In this document: in pieces, positions 51,645 through 60,342 of the stretch
Position numbering within the stretch: the stretch's first letter is position 1
How the letters are laid out: each line of letters begins with the position of its first letter
Source: Lewinellaceae bacterium
Lineage (GTDB): Bacteria; Bacteroidota; Bacteroidia; Chitinophagales; Saprospiraceae
DNA length: 64,000 bases
NCBI GenBank assembly: GCA_947476195.1
Contig: CANJPT010000006.1
Location: forward strand, 1 to 64,000
Reading direction: 5' to 3'
The notes under the pieces: model-generated
The model's database searches: none
Told to the model about the DNA's origin: nothing
Seen by the model: only the letters and a program-made list of their open reading frames with translations
Made by a program: the position numbers and the translations under genes

Positions 51645-53525
51645 TTAGTGCACCAATACTAATTTGGCCTGATCTGCTTTCGCGATGTCCTTTAGAAACG
51701 ACAAAAGGTCGTCAAATTTTTCTTTAGGCTGTACTTCGTTTTTCATGACCAATTTCCTGTGAACCGTGATCTCATTATTATTGTACTGAACAGCCAGATC
51801 AAAACTGCCGAAAACAGATTTGATAGAAACCGGGTTTAGCGTGTTTTCGACTGAAAAGCCGTCAGGAATCGTGATGACAATAGTATCCTCCTCGGTTTTG
51901 CCACGAGAATGTGCCTGAACAGGATGCTGGCGTGGAAGGTTAGATGCAGGAATTTCAGTTTTCCCTGACAAAAAAGAAACAGGCAGGAAAAGACGCTTTC
52001 CACTCGTTGATGCTAGGCTTGGTATACTCAGCGAAAGCTTTTGAATTGTTTCCGGAATGAGGTCTTTTTTGACATCAAACGAAAGGCTTATGATCTCAAA
52101 ATCACTTAAATCCAGCAGTTGGTACAGATACTTTTTGCGCAAGTCATCATGCAGTTCAGATAATCGTGCTGGAATAGTCTGTTCAAGGGCCTGGAAAGTG
52201 CCTTTTAATTGAAGCGTTGCACTTCCATCCTTATCAAGTGTAACCAAAGATTCCCGATGGATCGTATTTGCGGTTTCGTCATACCGGGGTGTTCGAACCA
52301 ATTGTCCGCCTTCCGGGTAGATAACCAGAGCAAGCCGATCGTCCGTAAAATCGCTTAAGTATCCAAAACTTTGAGTTTGGCTGGTACATTCAAGCCAGAT
52401 CGATTTGTCGGGGGTTGGAATGCAAATTGTTGCATGGTTGAACCACGGATTGGGAAAATCCGGAACCTGAGTATTTTGTTCGGTTGCTTCGGCACGAATC
52501 AAAGCATAATAAGCCGGAACACCCACCGCCTGAAGCATGGCCATGGTATAATTGCTGAGACCTTTACAATCGCTGTATTTAAACTTGTCTACGTCGCTTG
52601 CTGGCATTGGTTGCCAGCCGCCAATGCCCATCCCTACATAATAGTAGCGGGTACTATTTTGTAAAAGTTCATATACTCCCTTAGCTTTACAGACCATATC
52701 AGGACAATCGGCTGTCAATCCTACAAGTTTGGCAACAGTTTCGGCTGAAAGTCTGGCCTTATCGGCATTCATAATGCCAATAAACTTCCCATAAGATTCC
52801 CAACTACTCATATCTCCATCATAGCCTTCCAAGCGAAAGAGGGTTGGCGCGGTCATAACCCTTGGCATACTGTTGTAGCCTAAGGGTAGTAATGGTTCAG
52901 GTTCGAAAGCGGGAAGATTACGAAATTACCATTGGAGGGGGGGCTTTTTTTGATCCGGAAGTACATTGAACTCTAGGAATCTAACCTTGAGATCTTCGGG
53001 TGTTATGAGCTCAAAACTAGCGGACTCAACAGATTGAAAGGTATGAAGTTGGGGTTCAAAGACGGGATAGAACATAAGCCCGTTTAGACGGGCCACGAGG
53101 GTGTACTCGATGGTAAAAGGGAAAGCAAGTCTTGGAAATTGTAGAATCCTCGCCCTTGAATCGGTGGCAAAAAATTGCTCAAAAGGCTTCTGGTCTAAGA
53201 TTTCGTTTTTCTTGATCTTCCGGATCAATTTACCGGTAGCATCATAAACCCTGCCTTCGATTTCTTCAATTTTCCGGATTTGATCATACCAGAAGACCTG
53301 GTCAAGTTCATCAGCAGCCTGCTCATTGAGCAATGTGATCACCTTGTGTTCGGTTTCCAGGCCTTCTCCTTTATTAATCACCTCAAATTTCAGATCATAA
53401 AGCCTAACCACAGATTTTGCATGTTTGAGCAATTCTGGCGGAATGGATGCAAATGAATAATTTGTCTGAGCCATAACAGGAGCTATGCTGCTTAGGGACA
53501 AAAGGATCCATAAAAGTGTTTTCAT
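51645..53525 (-). pseudogene. DUF3857/transglutaminase-domain gene interrupted by in-frame TAA
   Basis: A single frame of 626 codons runs from the ATG at 53525 to the stop at 51645 and is broken only by TAA at codon 200 (52926-52928). The first part has a signal peptide (LLWILLSLSSIAPVMAQ) and a DUF3857 domain (ETEHKVITLLNEQAADELDQ). The second part continues without a frame change, FRNLPAFEPEPLLPLGYNSM, into a transglutaminase-like domain with Cys and His in place (KYSDCKGLSNYTMAM, FNHATICIP). The track splits it at the stop (52926-53525 and 51645-52868). Total length matches the intact family. Either a nonsense mutation or a sequence error; readthrough is a remote option. 8 nt separate it from the upstream paralog. 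Confidence 0.8.
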
Positions 53526-53533
53526 AAGGAAGG

Positions 53534-55438
53534 TTATTTTGTCAAGACGATTTGTTCGGCCATTTTGGCCACCATAATTGAATAGAATTGTTGTAGGTCG
53601 GGAAATGTAGTTATAGGGACAAACTGGGTTTTGATGTTCTTCTTGACCGTGATATTGATTAGTTCAGGATTACTTTTGTCTATGAGGTAGTCAAAAGCTA
53701 GGGTATGTTCATTCATTACTAGCTTTAAGGGATTAGGCGCCTCTTCTACCTGGTAACCTGAAGGGATTTTAAAGGAAAAAAAATAGGTGGAGGAGGAAGG
53801 AGGGCCGAAATCAATGCCGAATTTTCGATCTGGATTTTTAAAAGGGGTCTCTTTTAAGCCCATATTGAGCATAGGGGTCAGGTATATTTTATTTCCTGAA
53901 ACCGTGGTATAAGAAGAAGATTCCAGCAAAAAGGAGCCTTTTAAGGCAGGAGTATTCCAATCTGAGGTTGCTTCAATGGTTACTTCTGTCAATTTTCCAC
54001 CAGCAATCATCTCTTTAAAATGTTCCTTGACATAGGCCTGGGCATCGTTGTTGTGGATCATTTCTCTTCCAGCCACGGCTGCATGCCCAGTTTCAGAAAA
54101 GGACACTTTAATAAGAGCCAAACCATCCGAAGTGAATGAAATATCTGAAAGCAGGGCAGATCTGTCTGCAATTTTGCTCTCCAAAGCAATCCACTCAATA
54201 TTTTCCTGGTTTTTTAACATCAGACCATCCCCATTACAAACCGCTTTTGGTAGCAGCCCAATAGGATTGGGCCAGGACGAAGCATCAATCAGAGAAATGC
54301 TCCCGTCTTCAAGAACAAGGCCAGTTAAAACACGATCAAATTGTCTCAAAGAAACCCTGAAATTTATGGGTTTCCCATTGCCTAAGGTGCTGACTAAAAC
54401 CGGAAAGGCTATCAGGTCTGCCCGACGTAACATATTGATCATTAATATATTAAGATCTGTGGGAGTACCTTTTTTATTCTTAGTGAGATTTTCCAGTGTC
54501 TGACTTTTCCAGAAATAATCAAAATTAGAGGCCTGGTAGTTTTTACCAATAAACTCATAAATGGAAGCTGCCTTTTCAAGGCTGGTAGTTTTGCCTTCAA
54601 TGCATTTAGCTGCTTCAGAACCTGTAAACTTGGAAGAACCCAGTATATCCTTGAAATTTTCCTCCAGGAGATCTTTGCCAAGTTGTGTCCAGGTGTCATT
54701 TCTTGCCTTGAAAGACCCAAGATTCAACCTTTTCGTCGCTTCAGAGTATACTATAGAGATTTCATAAACTCCGCTTACATCAAAATTTATCTTAGAAAGA
54801 TAGTCATAATTGGAGGCAACATAGGGCTCCGGATTCAACGCCGGCACGTCCTTCTGGATGTAATGAAGGATTTTGACGGAATAATCGACCGTCCCGAGAA
54901 TACGCTCATTTCTCTCTTCTTCTTTTGCCACGAAATACGGAGTCCAACCTTGTGCAAACTTTTTGTATTCAATAAAAGTAGGGACAGATGCTTCAAATTC
55001 ACTCCAGACAGTTGGTGCTATGGAATTTTGAAAAACCCACTCATTGACCGGCAAACCAATGCCTTCATCCTGGAGGGTATATTTAAATTCGATTACACTG
55101 CCTTCTCTTACTCCGGGAATAGCACCTTTATTTACGAAATGCTGGGAGGTGAGTTTCTCTTCAAAAATATTTTCAGCACTTAGTTTGGTCTCCACAATCT
55201 TGTCTCCTTCCATGTTGTAACAACAGGCTTTAAACTCGGTCAATTTTTGGCCTTTGGAGAAAAAGACAGCAATATCGGCAAAGCCGTATGCGTCTTTTTT
55301 GAAAATCTTGATCCGTTTGTGGTGTTCGTATTTAAGAATAAAGCCTGATCCTTCGTAATAATTGTGGCTGACGATACCTTTATCAAAAAGAACTACTGCA
55401 GGCGCAGCCGGATCAGCAGGATAAACGGTCATTTTCAT
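53534..55438 (-). CDS. DUF3857-domain protein lacking its signal peptide because of an in-frame TAG
   Basis: The 634-residue track ORF starts MKMTVYPADPAAPAVVLFDK, which is normally the sequence just after the signal peptide in this family. A DUF3857 domain follows (AIPGVREGSVIEFKYTLQDE), then a transglutaminase-like fold whose catalytic Cys position reads KKGTPTDLNILMINML, so the nucleophile seems lost. The C-terminal part (FSFKIPSGYQVEEAPNPLKL) is the usual DUF3858-like end. Directly upstream and in frame, separated only by TAG, is a 37-codon signal-peptide ORF. Without it the product would stay in the cytoplasm. Function of the family is unknown; a periplasmic role is expected. Confidence 0.75.
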   Translation of the reverse strand: MKMTVYPADPAAPAVVLFDKGIVSHNYYEGSGFILKYEHHKRIKIFKKDAYGFADIAVFFSKGQKLTEFKACCYNMEGDKIVETKLSAENIFEEKLTSQHFVNKGAIPGVREGSVIEFKYTLQDEGIGLPVNEWVFQNSIAPTVWSEFEASVPTFIEYKKFAQGWTPYFVAKEEERNERILGTVDYSVKILHYIQKDVPALNPEPYVASNYDYLSKINFDVSGVYEISIVYSEATKRLNLGSFKARNDTWTQLGKDLLEENFKDILGSSKFTGSEAAKCIEGKTTSLEKAASIYEFIGKNYQASNFDYFWKSQTLENLTKNKKGTPTDLNILMINMLRRADLIAFPVLVSTLGNGKPINFRVSLRQFDRVLTGLVLEDGSISLIDASSWPNPIGLLPKAVCNGDGLMLKNQENIEWIALESKIADRSALLSDISFTSDGLALIKVSFSETGHAAVAGREMIHNNDAQAYVKEHFKEMIAGGKLTEVTIEATSDWNTPALKGSFLLESSSYTTVSGNKIYLTPMLNMGLKETPFKNPDRKFGIDFGPPSSSTYFFSFKIPSGYQVEEAPNPLKLVMNEHTLAFDYLIDKSNPELINITVKKNIKTQFVPITTFPDLQQFYSIMVAKMAEQIVLTK

Positions 55439-55552
55439 CTAATCATCAGAAATATTTCCATATTTAATTTTGGGACTTTTGTCCTGAGCCAAAAGAAAAA
55501 AGGGGAGGAGCAAGAGTAAAAATGTCAGAATCCGTTGGTTCAAGCAGGTCAT
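55439..55552 (-). pseudogene. Detached signal-peptide ORF of the DUF3857 gene
   Basis: Too short for the track. The ATG at 55552 starts MTCLNQRILTFLLLLLPFFL, a signal peptide ending LLAQ, then DKSPKIKYGNISDD and TAG (55439-55441). The next codon is the ATG of the main ORF in the same frame. The join KYGNISDD-x-MKMTVYPADP matches the way such proteins normally continue after their signal peptide. Confidence 0.75.
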
Positions 55553-55920
55553 AATAGTTTAATTTAAGGGTGAGAATTGGGTGCTTTAGAAAATAAAATG
55601 TCAAATAACCACAGCGTTTTCACGATTTTAAAAATGATAAGCAAAAGTAGGCTGTAAGTTTCTATCCACAATGGCTACGTCTGTCCAGGTTTTTCAAATC
55701 CATGGTACATTTTGTTCAGACCATTACTATAAAACTTCTAAAGATTCTGATGAAAACGCAGGGTTGATAATCCCCGCCTGCTAAAAATTCAGACCTGGGA
55801 AGTTTTCATTTTTGTTTTAAATGTGACATGAGGTTCAAGGTAATAGCATTTGAAAATCAATATTTTAAACTAAATTTAGAAAAATATACAATAAAATGTT
55901 TTAAATAAAATCAAAAATTC

Positions 55921-55950
55921 TTTGTTATAAACAAATTGTATGTAATTTTG
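55921..55950 (+). promoter_or_regulatory. Promoter of the glucosaminidase gene
   Basis: TTTG (55921-55924), 18 nt, TAATTTTG (55943-55950): the best match to the Bacteroidota promoter in the window. It predicts a leader of about 80 nt. Confidence 0.6.
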
Positions 55951-55979
55951 CTCGCCGAGAAACTTGAAAGGCGAGCAAA
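55949..55979 (+). promoter_or_regulatory. Hairpin at the start of the glucosaminidase leader
   Basis: TTGCTCGCC pairs with GGCGAGCAA (9 bp) around a 13-nt loop. It overlaps the -7 box and the predicted first bases of the transcript. It could stabilise the 5' end or control translation; the role is unknown. Confidence 0.4.
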
Positions 55980-56036
55980 ACCCTGGGGCTCGTCAGGCAA
56001 ATAACCTACCGTCACAAAATTAAACTAATTGCCGCC

Positions 56037-56927
56037 ATGGGAAAGAACAAATGGTACTTCGAGACCGAAAACAACGCTAAACAGACAGGAAGTGCCACGA
56101 ACCAGAATCGCTCAAAAAAATCCAGTTATCTGCCCAGCACCTTTGTTTGGGAGTCTCCTGAAAACATGCCCTTACCAAAGCTGTTGAGGCTGGTATGGCT
56201 TCGATTCAGGCGAAGTTGGGTGGCGCTCCGATTTCAGGCAAATCGCTGGTCATTTGGTATTTTTAAAAAGAAAACCCTGGTTCAGCTGGGTTTTTTAGGC
56301 TGCCTGGCTTTTATCCTGCTTGGGCCAGATGGTCAATCCGGGTTATTGAACAGAGGTGAAAACTCAACCTCCTTCATAGCACAGGAATCAAACTTCGATC
56401 TTGGTAGAGAGGAGAAGATCACGCGCAAAGCAAAACCAGCCAAACGGAAAAATGAAGCAGCACCAGTGAATGATCATGAATTGTTGCGTACTCAATCCCA
56501 AGCGTATATCCAGCGATATAGCAAAATAGCCATGGGTGAAATGAATCAGTTTGGAATCCCGGCCAGCATCAGCCTGGCTCAAGGACTGGTTGAAAGCCGT
56601 GCTGGTACAAGCAAATTAGCGGTATCAAACAACAACCATTTTGGAATGAAATGCTTTTCAAAAAAATGCCCTAAAGGCCATTGTTCTAATTTTACAGACG
56701 ATTCCCACAAGGATTTTTTCAGAAAATTCCCTAATGCCTGGGAAAGTTGGCGTGCACACAGTCAATTGCTCGCTTCAGGGCGGTATACTAAGCTAAAGCG
56801 CTATGGTCGGGATTACCGTGCATGGGCGTATGGCCTTAAGGCGGCAGGTTATGCTACAGATAAAACCTATGCTGAACAATTGATAGGAATAATCGAACGG
56901 TATGATCTACAGAAATACGACCGGTAA
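56037..56927 (+). CDS. Membrane-anchored glucosaminidase (FlgJ/LytG-like)
   Basis: The protein has 296 residues. A cytoplasmic N-terminus of about 70 residues is followed by a single span (VQLGFLGCLAFILLGPDG) and a periplasmic linker. The last ~145 residues are a GH73-type glucosaminidase domain: IPASISLAQGLVESRAGTSK with the catalytic Glu, then NNHFGMKCF, DFFRKFPNAWESWRAHSQLL and YGLKAAGYATDKTYAEQLIG. It cleaves the glycan strands of peptidoglycan. Transcribed from a strong promoter, it converges with rsmG at a shared terminator. Confidence 0.9.
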   Translation: MGKNKWYFETENNAKQTGSATNQNRSKKSSYLPSTFVWESPENMPLPKLLRLVWLRFRRSWVALRFQANRWSFGIFKKKTLVQLGFLGCLAFILLGPDGQSGLLNRGENSTSFIAQESNFDLGREEKITRKAKPAKRKNEAAPVNDHELLRTQSQAYIQRYSKIAMGEMNQFGIPASISLAQGLVESRAGTSKLAVSNNNHFGMKCFSKKCPKGHCSNFTDDSHKDFFRKFPNAWESWRAHSQLLASGRYTKLKRYGRDYRAWAYGLKAAGYATDKTYAEQLIGIIERYDLQKYDR

Positions 56928-56936
56928 ATACCAGCA

Positions 56937-56978
56937 TGAGTTTTGGAATGGCTACAAATTTGTCCGTTCCAAAACTCA
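56937..56978. terminator. Bidirectional terminator between glucosaminidase gene and rsmG
   Basis: TGAGTTTTGGAA and TTCCAAAACTCA form a perfect 12-bp stem with an 18-nt loop. The rsmG stop codon lies inside its right arm. The position between two convergent genes supports termination in both directions. Confidence 0.65.
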
Positions 56979-57614
56979 GCCTTGTGCATAAACCACTGAT
57001 TTTTCGTCGAAAAAGGCTTCCCTGAAGAAATTACGAATCGGGAATACTTCAGTATACTCCTTCCCTTTTCCTGGAAGAGCCCTGATTTCGATGCTCAGGT
57101 TTCCACCCTTTAAGGCTAAAATTCCATTGGGTAATATATGAACATGTTTTTTTTTCAAAAATCGCTGGCTCCAGACCAACAGCTTATCCAACGGAGCTAC
57201 TCCTCTGGAGAGCACAAAATCAAACTGGCTATTCATTTTAATTTCCTCCGCACGGCCGTGAATGGCCGTTACGTTTTCGAGACCCAGTGCACTCGCTACA
57301 GCTTGCACTACATGGATTTTTTTGCCGGTTCCATCCACCAAAACGAATTGAGTATCAGGAAAAAAGATGGCCAACGGTATACCTGGAAAGCCTCCACCAG
57401 TCCCGAGATCTAGTACTTGCGAGCCTGGAGCGAACTGGATGACCTTGGCAATAGCTAAGGAGTGAAGAACGTGGTGTTCAGTCAGGTTCTCTATATCCTG
57501 CCGGGAGATTACATTGATCTTCTCGTTCCATTCGCGATAAAGTGGCTCAAGTTGGGCAAAGCGGGCCACCTGTTCAGGTGACAAGTTCGGGAAGTATTTA
57601 TTAATTAAGTCCAT
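56976..57614 (-). CDS. rsmG: 16S rRNA (guanine(527)-N7)-methyltransferase
   Basis: This is a 212-residue enzyme with its start at MDLINKYFPNLSPEQVARFA; the tracked TTG start adds four residues. The SAM-binding motif is VLDLGTGGGFPGIPLAIFFP. The preceding NVISRQDIENLTEHHVLHSL is the family's RNA-side motif. It methylates G527 of 16S rRNA in the decoding region; loss gives low-level streptomycin resistance in other bacteria. Downstream of the TPR-like gene on the same strand with 33 nt between them, so they may share a transcript. Confidence 0.94.
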   Translation of the reverse strand: MDLINKYFPNLSPEQVARFAQLEPLYREWNEKINVISRQDIENLTEHHVLHSLAIAKVIQFAPGSQVLDLGTGGGFPGIPLAIFFPDTQFVLVDGTGKKIHVVQAVASALGLENVTAIHGRAEEIKMNSQFDFVLSRGVAPLDKLLVWSQRFLKKKHVHILPNGILALKGGNLSIEIRALPGKGKEYTEVFPIRNFFREAFFDEKSVVYAQG

Positions 57615-57647
57615 TTTTTGATTCAAACTGTGGCATTAAATTACATT

Positions 57648-58895
57648 TCACTGCGCTAATTCTTCCAGCATTTTTTCAGCTTGAACGCGGCGTTCGGGAA
57701 TTTCAGTATTCGAAAGGGCACGTTCTACAGCTCGTTTCGCTTGATCCTTTTCAGTAGGATCGATTGCAGCGATCTTGACATAAGCTAAAGCCATATACCA
57801 GTATATTTCTTCTCCAAACCGGTCCAGATCCTCAATTTTTGAAATGAACTCCAGTGTAAGTTCCGGATTGTCCAGTTGGAGCCCAATGATAGCGAGATAA
57901 AAAAACGCATCAGATTGGCAAACAGCCAGCGAGTCATCGATCATCGGGACTAATTCAACCGCAGCTTCGCGCCACTCCTGCTTTTTATAATATTCATCTG
58001 CCTTGCTAAAACAAAGGGAGCAGGCATCTGGTCGAATGGGTGATATACTGTCTTTTGAATACCGAATTGCCATATCCTCCAAGATACTGTTTGGTGGCTG
58101 AAAGTTATTATCGTACACCTTTGCTGGGGAGTGATCTTGAGTGACCCAGGTATAGGCTGCAAAACCAATCGTAAGCAATACAAACAGAATGAAAGCATTT
58201 CGAATGGTTTTGTTTTCACTTGAAGCAGGTACCTGGCTGGAATATAGTCTTCGTTCAAGCGCTTCACAGTCTGTCCAGATTTGGTTAAAATGGGAATCGG
58301 TCAGAGTGGTTGCTACCCACCCGGGCAAAGGGGTTTCCCATTCCTTTCCTTTTTCATCGAGTAGTTTTTTGAAACGTTCAATGCTTTGTATAGCAGTCCC
58401 GATATCCTTATTTTGGGCTCCTGATTCAATTCCGGCTGTAAGGTTGGCAAGGCGCAATATTTGCCTTTGGTCCTCTACATTGAGCTTTGTGAATTGACGT
58501 TTTACCCGGATCTGCTGCCTGACTTCAAGCATCGCCTGCAGGTCAGGTAGGACATTAATTACAGGAATCTCTTCAGAAGAAGGCTCAGGGAGCATGGGTA
58601 ACTCTTGTCCTTTTTCACGCAACCAATCACTATATTGTGCTACTGCCAGATCTTTCAGGAAAATGAAGATCGGTGTATCATCTGGGTATTGGCCATGCTG
58701 TAGTAGAAGTGAGGTTTGTATTACGCTCAGGCGAAAAAAAGTATTTCCATCAGCATAGCTACCTCCCATGGATTGAATCGCTTTAGCTACTGTTAAGCGG
58801 AACTCATTGTATAATGCGTCAACGACGATAGCATCAGCGATGCGTAGTCCATTGAGGTAGGTTTCGTTGGGAAATGTTGCGGAAGGATTGCTCAT
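57648..58895 (-). CDS. Protein with sigma-region-2-like N-terminus, one membrane span and TPR-like C-terminus
   Basis: The protein has 415 residues and no named family is recognised. Residues ~15-95 (VDALYNEFRLTVAKAIQSMG, then FFRLSVIQTSLLLQHG and FLKDLAVAQYSDWLREKGQE) follow the helix pattern of sigma-70 region 2, but the aromatic/basic DNA-contact residues are mostly gone. A span lies at about 232-250 (NAFILFVLLTIGFAAYTWVT). The periplasmic end (CSLCFSKADEYYKKQEWREA and on) resembles tetratricopeptide helices. A membrane-bound, sigma-derived regulator is one reading (inference). It precedes rsmG on the same strand. Confidence 0.55.
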   Translation of the reverse strand: MSNPSATFPNETYLNGLRIADAIVVDALYNEFRLTVAKAIQSMGGSYADGNTFFRLSVIQTSLLLQHGQYPDDTPIFIFLKDLAVAQYSDWLREKGQELPMLPEPSSEEIPVINVLPDLQAMLEVRQQIRVKRQFTKLNVEDQRQILRLANLTAGIESGAQNKDIGTAIQSIERFKKLLDEKGKEWETPLPGWVATTLTDSHFNQIWTDCEALERRLYSSQVPASSENKTIRNAFILFVLLTIGFAAYTWVTQDHSPAKVYDNNFQPPNSILEDMAIRYSKDSISPIRPDACSLCFSKADEYYKKQEWREAAVELVPMIDDSLAVCQSDAFFYLAIIGLQLDNPELTLEFISKIEDLDRFGEEIYWYMALAYVKIAAIDPTEKDQAKRAVERALSNTEIPERRVQAEKMLEELAQ

Positions 58896-58972
58896 AACGT
58901 AGGCAAAGGTCGTAAGGAACGGCGAATTGGTGGAAGAGAAATCTAAAGTAACTATCCTAAATGCTTTAACCC

Positions 58973-59003
58973 TTGCATTTAATTCATTTTTGTGTTAACT
59001 TTG
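58973..59003 (+). promoter_or_regulatory. Promoter of the DUF2851 gene
   Basis: TTG (58973-58975), 20 nt, TAACTTTG (58996-59003), 52 nt before the ATG at 59056. Confidence 0.55.
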
Positions 59004-59055
59004 TTCTATCCCCAAAGATGTATGAACTACCATCTTAACCAAATTGAATACTACT

Positions 59056-60327
59056 ATGAGAGAATCCTTTCTCCATTTCCTCTGGCGTACACGCCGTTTC
59101 GATGCTCAAAATCTAATCACTACAGAATCTCAGCCTATTGAGATCCAGGTCGCAGGTGAATATAATTCCCATGCTGGCCCCGATTTTTTCAACGCCCGCC
59201 TTCGCATCGCCGATACGGTCTGGGCTGGCAATGTAGAAATGCATCTGCGTAGCTCAGAATGGCTCGTGCATGGACACTCCAAGGATCCAGCATACGATAA
59301 TGTTGTACTCCATGTGGTGTTTGAAGAAGACCAGCCCATCTTGCGCTCTACAGGTGAACGTATTCCATGTCTTGAACTTCAAGGTCGTATCCCACCCAAG
59401 TTGCTTGAAAATTACGAGCGTCTGGAACATGAAGCGGCATGGATTCCTTGTGCACATTTTTTCCACCAGGTACCAGATATTATTCGACTCAACTGGCTCG
59501 ACAGACTTATGGTAGAGCGGTTGGAGTTAAAAACAGCCGTTTTGGCCGAGGTGCTCCAAATGACTGAAAATCACTGGGAAGAGTCATTTTACAGGACTTT
59601 GGCCCGAAACTTTGGGTTGAAGGTAAACGCGGATCCGTTTGAAGCCTTGGCGCGTTCGCTACCGCTTATGATCCTGGCTAGGCACAGATCCAGTCTGCTT
59701 CAATTGGAAGCATTGCTTTTTGGTCAGGCTGGATATTTGGAGGAAAAACATACTGAAGAGTGGCCAAATGAACTGGTCCGGGAGTATCGCCATCTGGCAC
59801 ATAAATACGGACTCGAGCCACTTGCAGTCAGCCAATGGAAATTTCTCCGCTTACGTCCTGCCAATTTTCCAACGGTGCGGCTTGCTCAGTTTGCCGCACT
59901 GGTGCATCAATCGGCTCACTTATTTTCTAAGATATTGGAAGCCAATGATTTGCGAGAAATAGAAAATTTATTTAGTGTTCAACCCAGTCCATATTGGCGG
60001 AATCATTTTCAATTTGACAAACCTTCTGTAAAACGGGAAAAACTGTTTGGACGCGACTTCATACACTTGCTTGTGATTAATACCATTGTACCTTTTCTTT
60101 TTCATTACGGGAAGACAAGGGACTTTGAGGAGCCTCAAAAACGCGCCCTGAAACTGCTTGAAGAACTCCCACCGGAGTTGAATACCATCATTGATGGTTG
60201 GGCAGAAATGGGTATTACAGCCCGAAATGCCTTCCAAACCCAGGCTTTGATCCAGCTGAAAACTAAATATTGTGATCAAAAAAGATGTCTGGAATGCGCA
60301 ATCGGCAGTACGATTTTGAAAGGATAG
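59056..60327 (+). CDS. DUF2851 family protein
   Basis: This is a 423-residue protein starting at the ATG MRESFLHFLWRTRRFDAQNL; the tracked TTG start is four codons upstream. The family signature NSHAGPDFFNARLRIADTVW and AGNVEMHLRSSEWLVHGHSK are clear, and the C-terminus carries a cysteine cluster YCDQKRCLECAIG that may bind metal. It has no signal peptide, so it is cytoplasmic. The function of DUF2851 is unknown; the D/E-rich N-terminal core has been likened to nucleases, which I cannot test here. It is convergent with the DUF4350 gene (15 nt between them). Confidence 0.87.
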   Translation: MRESFLHFLWRTRRFDAQNLITTESQPIEIQVAGEYNSHAGPDFFNARLRIADTVWAGNVEMHLRSSEWLVHGHSKDPAYDNVVLHVVFEEDQPILRSTGERIPCLELQGRIPPKLLENYERLEHEAAWIPCAHFFHQVPDIIRLNWLDRLMVERLELKTAVLAEVLQMTENHWEESFYRTLARNFGLKVNADPFEALARSLPLMILARHRSSLLQLEALLFGQAGYLEEKHTEEWPNELVREYRHLAHKYGLEPLAVSQWKFLRLRPANFPTVRLAQFAALVHQSAHLFSKILEANDLREIENLFSVQPSPYWRNHFQFDKPSVKREKLFGRDFIHLLVINTIVPFLFHYGKTRDFEEPQKRALKLLEELPPELNTIIDGWAEMGITARNAFQTQALIQLKTKYCDQKRCLECAIGSTILKG

Positions 60328-60342
60328 AAAAGGTCGATCAGG

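Larger units (their letters stand above)
55553..56036. other. Intergenic region with promoter and leader hairpin of the glucosaminidase gene
   Basis: This 484-bp AT-rich stretch holds no gene. The right part contains a good promoter and a hairpin in the predicted leader; the left part should hold the promoter of the DUF3857 pair, which I could not define. Confidence 0.6.

Noticed and set aside
51645-55552. Stop-codon reassignment in this organism
   Set aside because: TAA, TAG and TGA all end intact conserved genes in the window (for example DUF2851 ends in TAG, polA in TGA, recJ in TAA), so the in-frame stops are local.
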